Of a DNA stretch of 55,024 nucleotides, positions 36,989 to 45,315 are shown piece by piece. The DNA comes from Parvibaculum sp. (GTDB taxonomy: Bacteria > Pseudomonadota > Alphaproteobacteria > Parvibaculales > Parvibaculaceae), in NCBI GenBank assembly GCA_030649335.1, contig JAUSLL010000134.1:1-55024 (forward strand), in the 5' to 3' direction. A program made the position numbers and the translations under genes. The notes below the pieces were generated by a model. That model did not search any database and was not told the DNA's origin. It saw nothing but the letters and a program-made list of their open reading frames with translations. Every line of letters starts with the position of its first letter. The stretch's first letter is position 1.

Positions 36989-37086
36989 AAGAATATACGA
37001 TGTTCATTCGAACACGGATGTTTTCAAATATCCCGTGAGTCCGGCCGGTCTGAAGACTGTGACCGGAGGGCTTTCGGGGGAGTATC

Positions 37087-40000
37087 TTGAGCAAGAGTTT
37101 GAATTTGAGGGCAACTTTGTTGTCCACAACGGCGCTGGTTTTGATCGGCGCTATGGTGCCCGGCGCGGCGCGGGCCGCGGATGATTGCGTCATTGGCGGC
37201 GGCGGTCCGGTGACGATCACCTGCGATGGCGCGAGCACGCAGGCAATTGACACAAATTACATTCCGACGATCATTACGTTGAACGTGAATGCCGTTGTTG
37301 ACTCAACGGGTGCGGGCTATCCGACTGTATATATGTCGGGCTATAGCAGCCTCATCATGGGCGAAAACTCTCGTATCAACGGCAGCGGGCATGCGAACTC
37401 CGCGGTCGAAACAGCATATTCATCAAACCACATCACGCTCAATCTTGGCGCAGAAATTGTTCAGGAGATTGACCCGGCCCAAAACTTGCGCGCGTCGACT
37501 GTTGACCTGAATTCGGAAGGCGACACTTCGCTGACGTTGAACGATGAGTCGCTTGTAAGGCTAAATGCAGGCACCACCGCGGGCTTCTCGACGACATTCA
37601 AAGGTGTGGGCGCTTCCGGCGTGGGCGTCACCATCGAGTTGAACAACGGTTCCGGGGTCTTCACCAACGGCGTCGGCACCGGACTGGCGAGTGGCTATTA
37701 CGGCATCCATTTTTATTCCGACATCATGGACAATTTGACGGAAGCCAGCTCGATCACGCTGAACGGCGGATCGCAGGTCGTGGTGCATGGCTCCGCTGCC
37801 AATGCCGATGGCGTAAGGCTCGCCGGCATAACATCGCTCAACAGCTTATACGCTGAAAAATATGCCGCCGATATTGAGCTAAACGGTGGCTCCTTCGTCC
37901 AAGTTTATGCGGACGGTGCCAATACCAAATCGGCCATCGGCATACGCTCGCAAGGTCTGCTGACCAATGTAACGCTGAACGAAGAATCCTATGTCTATGC
38001 AACTTCGGTTGGCGGTGGAGCGAGCGTCACTGTCGCGGGTATTGCAACGACCGGCACGGGCTATTCCCGTGAACTCGCTGGTACGATCACGCTCAACGCC
38101 GGTACGCGTGTGACGGCATACATGGGCGCCGGGACAACGCATGGAAGCACCGTATTCGGTATCCGTAGCGATAGCTTCGGGGAGTACTATTATTCGGCCG
38201 CTGTTGTATTGAACAGTTCTGTCGTGTCCGCTGACATGGCATCACAGGGATATTTCTACCCGTCCAGACTTGCTGTCGGCGTGGACCTCTACGGACCGGG
38301 CAATCTACTGACGCTCAACGGCACGGCCGAGATCCAGAGTGCCATTGACATTGGCAATCCATACAAGGCTTTCGGTGCGCGGCTCAGAGGCGACAACGGC
38401 GTTGTGACGCTCAACGACACATCGAGCATTCGGGCGGGACGTTCGAATTATCTTGCGCTCGGTATCTCCGTCCGGGGCGATGGCAATCAGGTCGAGTTGA
38501 ACGGTGCGTCGGAAATTACCGTCGGTGACATCGAGGAAACTTATTTTGCAACCGGCATATATATCGAAGGCGACAGAAACACGATCACCCTGAACGGCAC
38601 ATCGTCGGTTCGTACCTACCAATACAAAGCATCAAATTACAATCAGGAAGGAGCCGTCCATTTGCGGGGCGGGACCGGCCAGTCTCTGACGATGAATGAC
38701 TATTCAACCGTGATCAGCCATTCGGGCAATCGCGCCGATGGCGTGTCGCTCTATGGGACAACGTCAGCAACGGTCACGCTGAACGGCCATTCGTCGATCA
38801 ATGCCTATAGTGGTTACGGCATCATCATTTATGGTGGTGAAAATAATGTGGTGACCATAGGGGCAGATGCGAGTGTGTCCGGGCGGGACGGCGCCATTGA
38901 AGACGTAAGCATCGGGGCGATCATCACCGTATCGGGTACGGTGAGCACAGAAGAAGGCCCGACCGTTGACTTGACGGGGTCCATCAATTCCACGCTGATC
39001 CTGAATAGCACGACGGTCCTGAACGGCTATGCGCTGGGCAATGTGTCGAGCACGCTGATCTTGCGGGGCGCAAACATTGCGGACTTCAACGTCGTCGGGT
39101 TCGGCACGCTCGGTGTGGAGGCCACCGGCATCTGGGAGATCGAGGGCGAACAGACTTTCAACGGCAATATCGTGAACGTCGATTCCGGTAACTTCAAGGT
39201 CAATGGCACTGTGAATGCCGCAGACCATCTGTCTGTGAATAATGGCGGCACACTGAGTGGCACGGGCACGATCAATGGCGATGTGAATGTGAACAACGGT
39301 GGCATTCTGTCGCCGGGCAACTCACCCGGCACGATCAATGTCGTGGGTAACGTGGTCTTTGCCGCGGGATCAATATTCGATGTCGAAGTCGAAGCGACAG
39401 TGGCCGACCTGCTCAATGTCACGGGCGCCGTCACGATTGATCCCGGCGCGATTGCTCAGGCGACATTCATCGGACCCGGTGCGGACGGTTTTGTCGGCAA
39501 TATCGTCGAGACAACACTGGGTGTGACCGGCGTCTTCACCGTCGGCGGCGGCGTGGTGCTCGATTATTCAGATCCGCTGGTCGTCAAACTATCGGCGGCC
39601 TCGCCCGTGAGTGTTGATGCCAGCATCGGCTCCAGCGCGGCAGCCGCTTTCGGCTTTGTCGATACGGTGGCCGGGCAGACGGACCAAGCCTTTGCGGTGA
39701 ACAAGAATTTCTGGGCGACTTATGTGTCCACCAACTCGCAGAGGTCGGGCACAGGGCTGGCGGGCGGCTATCGCCAGCATGGCACGGGTGGCGCCTTCGG
39801 CGGCACGGTGATGCAGTCGGGCGGTTTCTTGCTCGGTCTTGCGGCGGGTTATGCCGACACAAAGTCGAACGCGACTAACGGCGGGTCCACCGCCAAGATC
39901 GACGGCTACACAGTGGCGGCCTATACGCGCTATGAAACCGGCAACACATTCCTCACCGGCATCGTGACCGCCGGATATCAGGACATGGATATCGACCGAA

Positions 40001-40533
40001 AAATTCTCGCCGGTGCCGTGCTTGTTCCGGTGTCGGGTTCGACGAATGCATGGGTCAGCAGCGCAGGCGTCGGCATCGGCCATGACATCAGCCTTGGCGG
40101 CAACTTCACGCTGACGCCCAAAGCCAGCCTCAACTGGGTGCATCAGACCCGTAAGGGCTACACGGAAACCGGCGGTGCAGGCAGTTTCTCGGTTGATGAT
40201 GTGTCGAGCGACACGGTGCGTGGCTTTGTCGGCAGCCAGCTCTCGCTTGTGGCGACCGACCCGAACGCAAGCTGGAGCGTGCGCCCGCATATCACCGCCG
40301 GTCTGGGTCAGGAATGGCGCGAAGGCGACAAGACGATCAGCGGCCGCTTCAACGCGGGCGGGGGCTTCACGGCGACACTCGACACGCGCGACCAGACCTA
40401 TCTGACGCTCGGCGCGGGCGTTGATGTGACGGTCGGCAAGGGCGTCACCGCTTTTGCTGCCTTCGACGGCGACTTTGGCGGTGACTATGAGAAGTCCCAC
40501 AGCTTCCGCGTTGGCGCCCGCATCAACTGGTGA
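37087..40533 (+). CDS. Autotransporter adhesin-like protein 1 (type Va)
   Basis: 1,148 residues. Signal peptide 1-30 (LLSTTALVLIGAMVPGAARA). The passenger (31 to about 840) has about 15 irregular repeats around a (V/I)TLNGxSSV motif, separated by 30-45 residues that often hold a G(I/V)xxxG turn, the look of a long beta-helix. It closes with the PGNSPGT motif and a beta-barrel (about 880-1148) ending in ARINW, whose terminal aromatic residue is the outer-membrane targeting signal. The only cysteines are a pair in CVIGGGGPVTITC after cleavage. Start is TTG at 37087 with GGGGGAG four bases before. The stop lies inside a junction with relic sequence. Confidence 0.92.
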   Translation: MSKSLNLRATLLSTTALVLIGAMVPGAARAADDCVIGGGGPVTITCDGASTQAIDTNYIPTIITLNVNAVVDSTGAGYPTVYMSGYSSLIMGENSRINGSGHANSAVETAYSSNHITLNLGAEIVQEIDPAQNLRASTVDLNSEGDTSLTLNDESLVRLNAGTTAGFSTTFKGVGASGVGVTIELNNGSGVFTNGVGTGLASGYYGIHFYSDIMDNLTEASSITLNGGSQVVVHGSAANADGVRLAGITSLNSLYAEKYAADIELNGGSFVQVYADGANTKSAIGIRSQGLLTNVTLNEESYVYATSVGGGASVTVAGIATTGTGYSRELAGTITLNAGTRVTAYMGAGTTHGSTVFGIRSDSFGEYYYSAAVVLNSSVVSADMASQGYFYPSRLAVGVDLYGPGNLLTLNGTAEIQSAIDIGNPYKAFGARLRGDNGVVTLNDTSSIRAGRSNYLALGISVRGDGNQVELNGASEITVGDIEETYFATGIYIEGDRNTITLNGTSSVRTYQYKASNYNQEGAVHLRGGTGQSLTMNDYSTVISHSGNRADGVSLYGTTSATVTLNGHSSINAYSGYGIIIYGGENNVVTIGADASVSGRDGAIEDVSIGAIITVSGTVSTEEGPTVDLTGSINSTLILNSTTVLNGYALGNVSSTLILRGANIADFNVVGFGTLGVEATGIWEIEGEQTFNGNIVNVDSGNFKVNGTVNAADHLSVNNGGTLSGTGTINGDVNVNNGGILSPGNSPGTINVVGNVVFAAGSIFDVEVEATVADLLNVTGAVTIDPGAIAQATFIGPGADGFVGNIVETTLGVTGVFTVGGGVVLDYSDPLVVKLSAASPVSVDASIGSSAAAAFGFVDTVAGQTDQAFAVNKNFWATYVSTNSQRSGTGLAGGYRQHGTGGAFGGTVMQSGGFLLGLAAGYADTKSNATNGGSTAKIDGYTVAAYTRYETGNTFLTGIVTAGYQDMDIDRKILAGAVLVPVSGSTNAWVSSAGVGIGHDISLGGNFTLTPKASLNWVHQTRKGYTETGGAGSFSVDDVSSDTVRGFVGSQLSLVATDPNASWSVRPHITAGLGQEWREGDKTISGRFNAGGGFTATLDTRDQTYLTLGAGVDVTVGKGVTAFAAFDGDFGGDYEKSHSFRVGARINW

Positions 40534-40762
40534 CCCTCGCCTATGTCGGCGACCGGTTGATCGGCATCACCACCGCCGAAGTGTCGCGCCAGTGGTCGAT
40601 AGATAGCCCTGCCGAAAAAGTGGCGGGCTATGCCGCCGTCTTCACCAACGGACGCTATGGCGCACGCGGCGGCTCAACGCCGGACTGATACTGATCGACC
40701 ACACGCCGGAGGGCCATCAGATGCGCGTGTACTGTTGGGATCATTTCCGTCCGGATATGTGA
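40524..40762 (+). pseudogene. Decayed third copy of the tandem paralogues
   Basis: The first 60 bp (from about 40531) nearly match paralogue A (36034 onward), encoding VTLAYVGDRLIGITTAEVSR. The rest follows paralogue B from QWS to the C-terminal CWDHFRPDM (WWDHFRLDI in B). About 111 bp of the middle is missing in frame, and a one-base deletion near 40670 breaks the frame (GARGG then stop in TPD). The 5' third is absent, replaced by the end of autotransporter 1. The fusion point is an 11-bp sequence CAACTGGTGAC present both here (40524-40534) and in paralogue A (36027-36037). Confidence 0.85.
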
Positions 40763-40767
40763 GTGAA

Positions 40768-40804
40768 GACGTGTTTTTCCCCATAGGAAAACGTCCGTTT
40801 TTTT
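40768..40804 (+). terminator. Terminator after the relic
   Basis: Hairpin pairing GACGT..TTTTCC (40768-40780) with GGAAAACGTC (40786-40795), with a two-base bulge, followed by CGTTTTTTTG. It probably terminates autotransporter 1 transcripts now, and the relic gene formerly. Confidence 0.7.
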
Positions 40805-41422
40805 GTTGGGGTGAGGGATAAAAATGTCACGTACCTCCGACGTCTGTGCAGCTGAAAACAAGATGATCTGACGTCGCGGTGCTGTCCTCATAGAACGAAG
40901 GATGGAGATCAAGCGGCTAAAGATGACCGCCGGTTTCGTGTGCATGTGCGAAAGAATTTCGCCTGTAACGTTGGCGAGCGACCTGTTCGCCCGCATCGGC
41001 GAGGGCGGATATTCTCCGCGGTCTGTCGCCGGGCGGTTGTCTGCGATCACGAGATCGCACCTCCCGACAGAGGCAAAGTGATCCGGCGTCGCGCCGTCGC
41101 TAATGTTTTTCATTAGGAAATCCCAGCGTTATTTACGGCCCGTCACTCTGCGCGAGTGTGTGGCACTGACTGTGACGGCCGCAGCCGATCACAGCACGGG
41201 CGCGCATCCGGTGTTCAACGCCGGACCGCCGCGGACGAACATATGGCCGGTGGCTGTCAGGCGCGCGTCTGCCGGAGCGGATTTGTCCGGCGGGAGGTCT
41301 GTGGATTGAGACTCCGCGTAGTTGAAGATTTGCGAATAATTTCAAATACTAACAAGTTACCAGTAGATTATGGCTGTGGATAAAATTCGTTCATTTCCGG
41401 CACAACTCCGCTAGGTGAAGTT
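40805..41422. other. Gene-free stretch between autotransporters 1 and 2
   Basis: About 620 bp with no supportable gene. Short reading frames exist on both strands but lack ribosome-binding sites and recognisable products. The sequence changes from GC-rich to AT-rich near 41330, where a long 5' region for autotransporter 2 begins. It may be degraded sequence from the same event that left the relic. Confidence 0.6.
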
Positions 41423-41496
41423 TTGGATTTGCGCTAATTGCGACGCATATAACATATAGTTGAGTCGGTGGGTCCGACTCCAAAGCGTGCCGGGGA
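41423..41496 (+). promoter_or_regulatory. Candidate promoter and 5' hairpin of autotransporter 2
   Basis: A weak sigma70-like pair, TTGGAT (41423-41428) and TATAAC (41448-41453), has a 19-base spacer. A 7-bp hairpin GAGTCGG/CCGACTC (41462-41480) follows, then the GGGGA ribosome-binding site at 41492-41496, placing the hairpin in the leader. Confidence 0.35.
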
Positions 41497-41502
41497 ACTG
41501 CA

Positions 41503-44500
41503 TTGTCCAAAAATATGAGCTTCCGTTCGAAACTTCTGTCCACAACAGTTCTGGCTGTTGCCGGTTCTTTGTGGGTGAGCCCAGCCGCCTTGGCCATCCC
41601 GGCGACGCCTTGCGATACAGTTGCAGGCGCGACGACAACGATCACCTGCTCAAGCGATCATGTCGTTCAGATCGACACAGCTGGCGACCCCACGCTGGTG
41701 ACGCTGAACCCTGACGCCACGGTGACGTGGAACGGTGGCACGGTCATTAGCCTTGAGGGCGACGCCGACCTGGTGCAGAAGGCCGATTCAGTGGTTTCCG
41801 GCTCCTCGTCGCGCTACGCGGTCGAACTGCTGGGTGGTAATAATTCGGTGACATTGAACGACGGCGCAAGCATCGTTCTGACCAACGCCAACACGTTCGG
41901 CAGCAATTCCACGGCAGTGCTTATCGCTGGCGAAACCGGCGGCAGCGATCTCACGCTCAACGGCGGCTCGACAATCAACGTTTACGGCGGCTCGGCCATT
42001 AAATATGGAAACCGGGCCATCACCGGCGTTTCGGCCTTTGGTGAAGATTTCACCATCACCCTGAACGGCGGCTCGTCGATCAATGTGGTTGGTACGGGCA
42101 CCAGCAAGTACAACACCTATGTCGGCGCCTCTCTCGATAGTTCCTCCGATAGCAAGGCGGGCCGTCCGTCGATTACGCTCAACGGCGCCTCGACCATCAA
42201 TGTGAGCAACTCGAAGTACAACTCCAATTCGGCGACATTGTTCGGCGTTCGCGCGCAGGCATTCGACAGCGACAAATATGCGCCGGACGTTGTCCTGAAC
42301 GGTGGTTCGAGCATCACGCTTAACGCCGAAAACCATGCTCGTTACGCCTATGGCATCTATTCGGAAGGCCTGAATGCGAATGTGACGCTGAGCGGCGGTT
42401 CGGTGGTTCGCATCAACGGCTATGGTGCGACGAACGGCGGCAAATATGCCGGCATTTATGTTCGTGAACAGGGTCAGTCGAAAGCCCTCGCCGGCACCGT
42501 GACGCTCAATGGCGGATCAAGTGTGGATATCAACATCGGTGGCGCGACGAACAAACGCCTCAATGGTATCGTCAGCTACGGTCGTAGCGGCGACGCAGCC
42601 ACCAACGTGGTGTTGAACGATTCCACCATCGATATTTTCACCGTTGGCGGCCACAACAATACCATTCGGGGCGTCTACGTTTACGGCTCTGAATCTTCCG
42701 TCACGTTGAACGGCACTTCCTCCATTGACCTCTATGCCATCGCCACTTACGGCAACTATGCGCACGGCATTGAAGTTTACAGTGGCCATAAATCCTCTGT
42801 CGTGCTGAACGGCAGTTCCGAGATCAATGTCGATGTCGAGGGAAACAGTGCCTACGGCATTAGATTCTCGGGTACAGAAAGCGCTATCACGCTGAATGGC
42901 ACCAGCAGTGTGGCAGTCGGAAACAACAAATATGTCGGAGATGCCTTTGGCATCACCGCACGCGGCGTAAACAACGTCGTCACCATGAATGGCGACAGCG
43001 TGCTTAATGTTGGCCGAGGTTCCAATAGTGCGACCGGTATTTACGCCCGCGGTGCGGGCTCGCAAGTTGTGCTGAACGGCAATGCAGAGGTCAATGTCGG
43101 TGACTATTACGACACAAATTATGCCACCGGCATTAACGCGGTTGGCGGCAATGTGTCGGTGACACTGAACGACAATGCACTGGTCAGGGTTCAGTCCTAT
43201 GAATCCGCTCACGCGGAAGATGCGGGTGTGATTCTGAACGGCGGGGCTAATTCCAGCCTGACGCTCAACGGCAACGCGAGAATTTCGGTCTCCGGCTATA
43301 ACCGTATGGACGGCGTGATGCTCACAAATACCGACGGTGCGTCGGTGACGCTCAACGGGTCCTCGTCGATCGGAGCAAATGGCGATGGCATTTTTGTTGA
43401 TAGTGACTCGGAATACTCCAGCATCAAGATCGGCAAAGACGCCGAGGTCTACGGTCGCATCGGCATCAGGGTGAACGGTGACTTTTCGGACATCAATATC
43501 GCCGGTACGGTTTATGGTTGGAGGTACGCCGTTGACGTAAGCGGCGGTTCCAACAGCACGGTGACGCTCAACAGCGCACGTGTGTTCGGCGATATACTCG
43601 CCGGCGGCTCAGATCAGTTGATCCTTCAGGGCGCGGGCGTGTTGAACGACTCCGTCACCGGCTTTGGTCTCGTCACGGTCAATGCGACCGGCATCTGGAA
43701 CCTCGGAACCTACTCGTCCGTCAGCGTCGGCGATGTTGAGATCAATTCCGGCAAGCTTGCAGTCAATGGTGAGCTGTTTGCAGACGTCATCACCGTGAAT
43801 AGCGGCGGCACACTCGGCGGCTCAGGTTACATTGATGCAGCCGTCAATGTGCTCAAAGGCGGCACGCTCTCGCCCGGCAATTCGCCCGGCACGCTCAATG
43901 TTGTGGGTAACGTCGGCTTCGCTTCCGGCTCGATCTTTGATGTTGAAATCGAGGCGACAGCGGCCGATCTGCTCAACGTGGACGGCAACGTCAACATCGA
44001 TCCCGGTGCAATCATCAACGCAACCTTCGGCGCGGGTGCCGACGGCTTCGTCGGTGACATCGTGACCTCCACAGGCGTCGTCACGGGTGTCTTCACGCCG
44101 GGCAGCGGCACATCGGTTGATTATTCCGATCCGACCAAGCTCAGCCTCACAGCGGCCTCGCCTTCGAGCATCAACGGTAGCATCGGTGCCGGTTCGGCAG
44201 CGACTTTCGGCTTCCTCGACACAGTGCTGGGTCAGGCCGAAAAAAGCCGTGGTGTGAACAAGAACCTCTGGGCCTCGGTCGTCTCGACCCGTTCGGACCG
44301 TTCGGCATCGGCCAATTCGCGCGGCTTCAGCCAGAAGGGCAACGGCGGCGCATTCGGCGGCAATCTGATGCAGACCGGCGGTTTCACGCTCGGTCTCGCC
44401 GGTGGTTACACCGACACATCCGCCAATACGACGAATGGCGGCTCGCGCTCGACGATCGACGGCTACAACGCCGCGCTCTACACGAGCTACGAAATGGGCA

Positions 44501-45096
44501 ACACCTACTTCACAGCAGCAGTGACTGGCGCCTATCAGGACATGGACATCACGCGTCAGGTCTTTAGCTCCGGCACGCTCATCGCAGCCAACGGCAATAC
44601 CAATGCCTGGCTCGGCGGCGTGGGCTTCGGCATCGGTCACGCGATCCCGCTCAACGGCGGCTTCACACTGACACCCAAGGCAAGCCTCGGCTGGCAGCAC
44701 CAGACCCGCAAGGGCTACACGGAAACCGGCGGCGGCGCTGGCGGCTTCTCGGTTGGCGATGTGTCGAGCGATACGATTCGCGGCCTCGTCGGCGCGGAAC
44801 TGGGCCTCAAAATCCAGGACCCGAACGCCAAATGGAGCGTGCGTCCGAGCATCCGTGCCGGTCTCGCTCAGGAATGGCGTGAAGGTGATACTTCCGCATC
44901 CGGAACGTTCAACGCAACGGGCGGTGGCTTCACAGCCGCGCTCGATACCCGCGACCAGACCTATCTGGCGCTCGGTGCCGGTGTTGATGTGACGGTCGGC
45001 GGTGGTGTGACAGCCTTTGCGTCGTATGACGGCGGTTTCGGCGGCGACGCTGAAAAGTCCGGCGGCATCCGCGTCGGCGCCCGCTTCGCCTGGTAA
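41503..45096 (+). CDS. Autotransporter adhesin-like protein 2 (type Va)
   Basis: 1,197 residues. Signal peptide 1-31 (LLSTTVLAVAGSLWVSPAALA), homologous to that of autotransporter 1. The passenger holds about 17 TLNG-type repeats, each with an aromatic-flanked turn such as YGIYSEG or TGIYARG, ending in GTLSPGNSPGTLNV. The beta-barrel (about 930-1197) has NKNLWASVVS and FGGDAEKSGGIRVGARFAW with a final Trp. The two cysteines are in CDTVAGATTTITC. TTG at 41503 is six bases after GGGGA; ATG at 41515 is the alternative. Closest to autotransporter 1 in barrel sequence. Likely surface adhesin or biofilm component; ligand unknown. Confidence 0.92.
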   Translation: MSKNMSFRSKLLSTTVLAVAGSLWVSPAALAIPATPCDTVAGATTTITCSSDHVVQIDTAGDPTLVTLNPDATVTWNGGTVISLEGDADLVQKADSVVSGSSSRYAVELLGGNNSVTLNDGASIVLTNANTFGSNSTAVLIAGETGGSDLTLNGGSTINVYGGSAIKYGNRAITGVSAFGEDFTITLNGGSSINVVGTGTSKYNTYVGASLDSSSDSKAGRPSITLNGASTINVSNSKYNSNSATLFGVRAQAFDSDKYAPDVVLNGGSSITLNAENHARYAYGIYSEGLNANVTLSGGSVVRINGYGATNGGKYAGIYVREQGQSKALAGTVTLNGGSSVDINIGGATNKRLNGIVSYGRSGDAATNVVLNDSTIDIFTVGGHNNTIRGVYVYGSESSVTLNGTSSIDLYAIATYGNYAHGIEVYSGHKSSVVLNGSSEINVDVEGNSAYGIRFSGTESAITLNGTSSVAVGNNKYVGDAFGITARGVNNVVTMNGDSVLNVGRGSNSATGIYARGAGSQVVLNGNAEVNVGDYYDTNYATGINAVGGNVSVTLNDNALVRVQSYESAHAEDAGVILNGGANSSLTLNGNARISVSGYNRMDGVMLTNTDGASVTLNGSSSIGANGDGIFVDSDSEYSSIKIGKDAEVYGRIGIRVNGDFSDINIAGTVYGWRYAVDVSGGSNSTVTLNSARVFGDILAGGSDQLILQGAGVLNDSVTGFGLVTVNATGIWNLGTYSSVSVGDVEINSGKLAVNGELFADVITVNSGGTLGGSGYIDAAVNVLKGGTLSPGNSPGTLNVVGNVGFASGSIFDVEIEATAADLLNVDGNVNIDPGAIINATFGAGADGFVGDIVTSTGVVTGVFTPGSGTSVDYSDPTKLSLTAASPSSINGSIGAGSAATFGFLDTVLGQAEKSRGVNKNLWASVVSTRSDRSASANSRGFSQKGNGGAFGGNLMQTGGFTLGLAGGYTDTSANTTNGGSRSTIDGYNAALYTSYEMGNTYFTAAVTGAYQDMDITRQVFSSGTLIAANGNTNAWLGGVGFGIGHAIPLNGGFTLTPKASLGWQHQTRKGYTETGGGAGGFSVGDVSSDTIRGLVGAELGLKIQDPNAKWSVRPSIRAGLAQEWREGDTSASGTFNATGGGFTAALDTRDQTYLALGAGVDVTVGGGVTAFASYDGGFGGDAEKSGGIRVGARFAW

Positions 45097-45115
45097 AGGC
45101 TGAACGCTAAAAAAC

Positions 45116-45152
45116 AAGGGCGATCCGGAGGAAATCCGGGTCGCCCTTTTTT
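45116..45152 (+). terminator. Terminator of autotransporter 2
   Basis: Fourteen-base stem (45116-45129 with 45135-45148, one G-U pair), five-base loop and a T-run to 45152, 20 bp after the stop. Confidence 0.88.
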
Positions 45153-45210
45153 CGTCCACATTGGGGCGTGTACCACCGGATTGACGATGACAATGTGACA
45201 GTTTCGGGTG

Positions 45211-45238
45211 TTAGATGATGCTGAAAACACTTAGATGA
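45211..45238 (+). promoter_or_regulatory. Direct repeat ahead of the third autotransporter
   Basis: TTAGATGA occurs at 45211-45218 and 45231-45238, exactly 20 bp apart. It lies about 80-100 bp before the start of autotransporter 3, a plausible pair of regulator half-sites on one helix face. The sequence is unrelated to the repeat before autotransporter 1. Confidence 0.35.
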
Positions 45239-45315
45239 CACTCACCATGCGGAATCGCGCTGGTGGGAGTGGGCGGGCAATATCCCGGCAATTGTCGGGT
45301 GTGGGGAGCAGGCAC

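Noticed and set aside
37076..37082. Phase-variable G-tract in the autotransporter leaders
   Set aside because: Tracts of four to five Gs are too short for frequent slipped-strand changes.
40655..41113. 152-codon minus-strand frame between autotransporters 1 and 2
   Set aside because: It has no ribosome-binding site, crosses the relic gene and a terminator, and resembles no known protein.
41940..43400. Possible CRISPR or tandem DNA repeat because of recurring CTGAACGGCG-like blocks
   Set aside because: The spacing is irregular, in frame and coding, explained by the TLNG protein repeats.
43822..45159. Long antisense frames inside the autotransporters (also 39589-40500, 47245-48411 and 48652-49515)
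   Set aside because: Their repetitive composition mirrors the passenger repeats and barrels on the plus strand; no independent start signals were seen.
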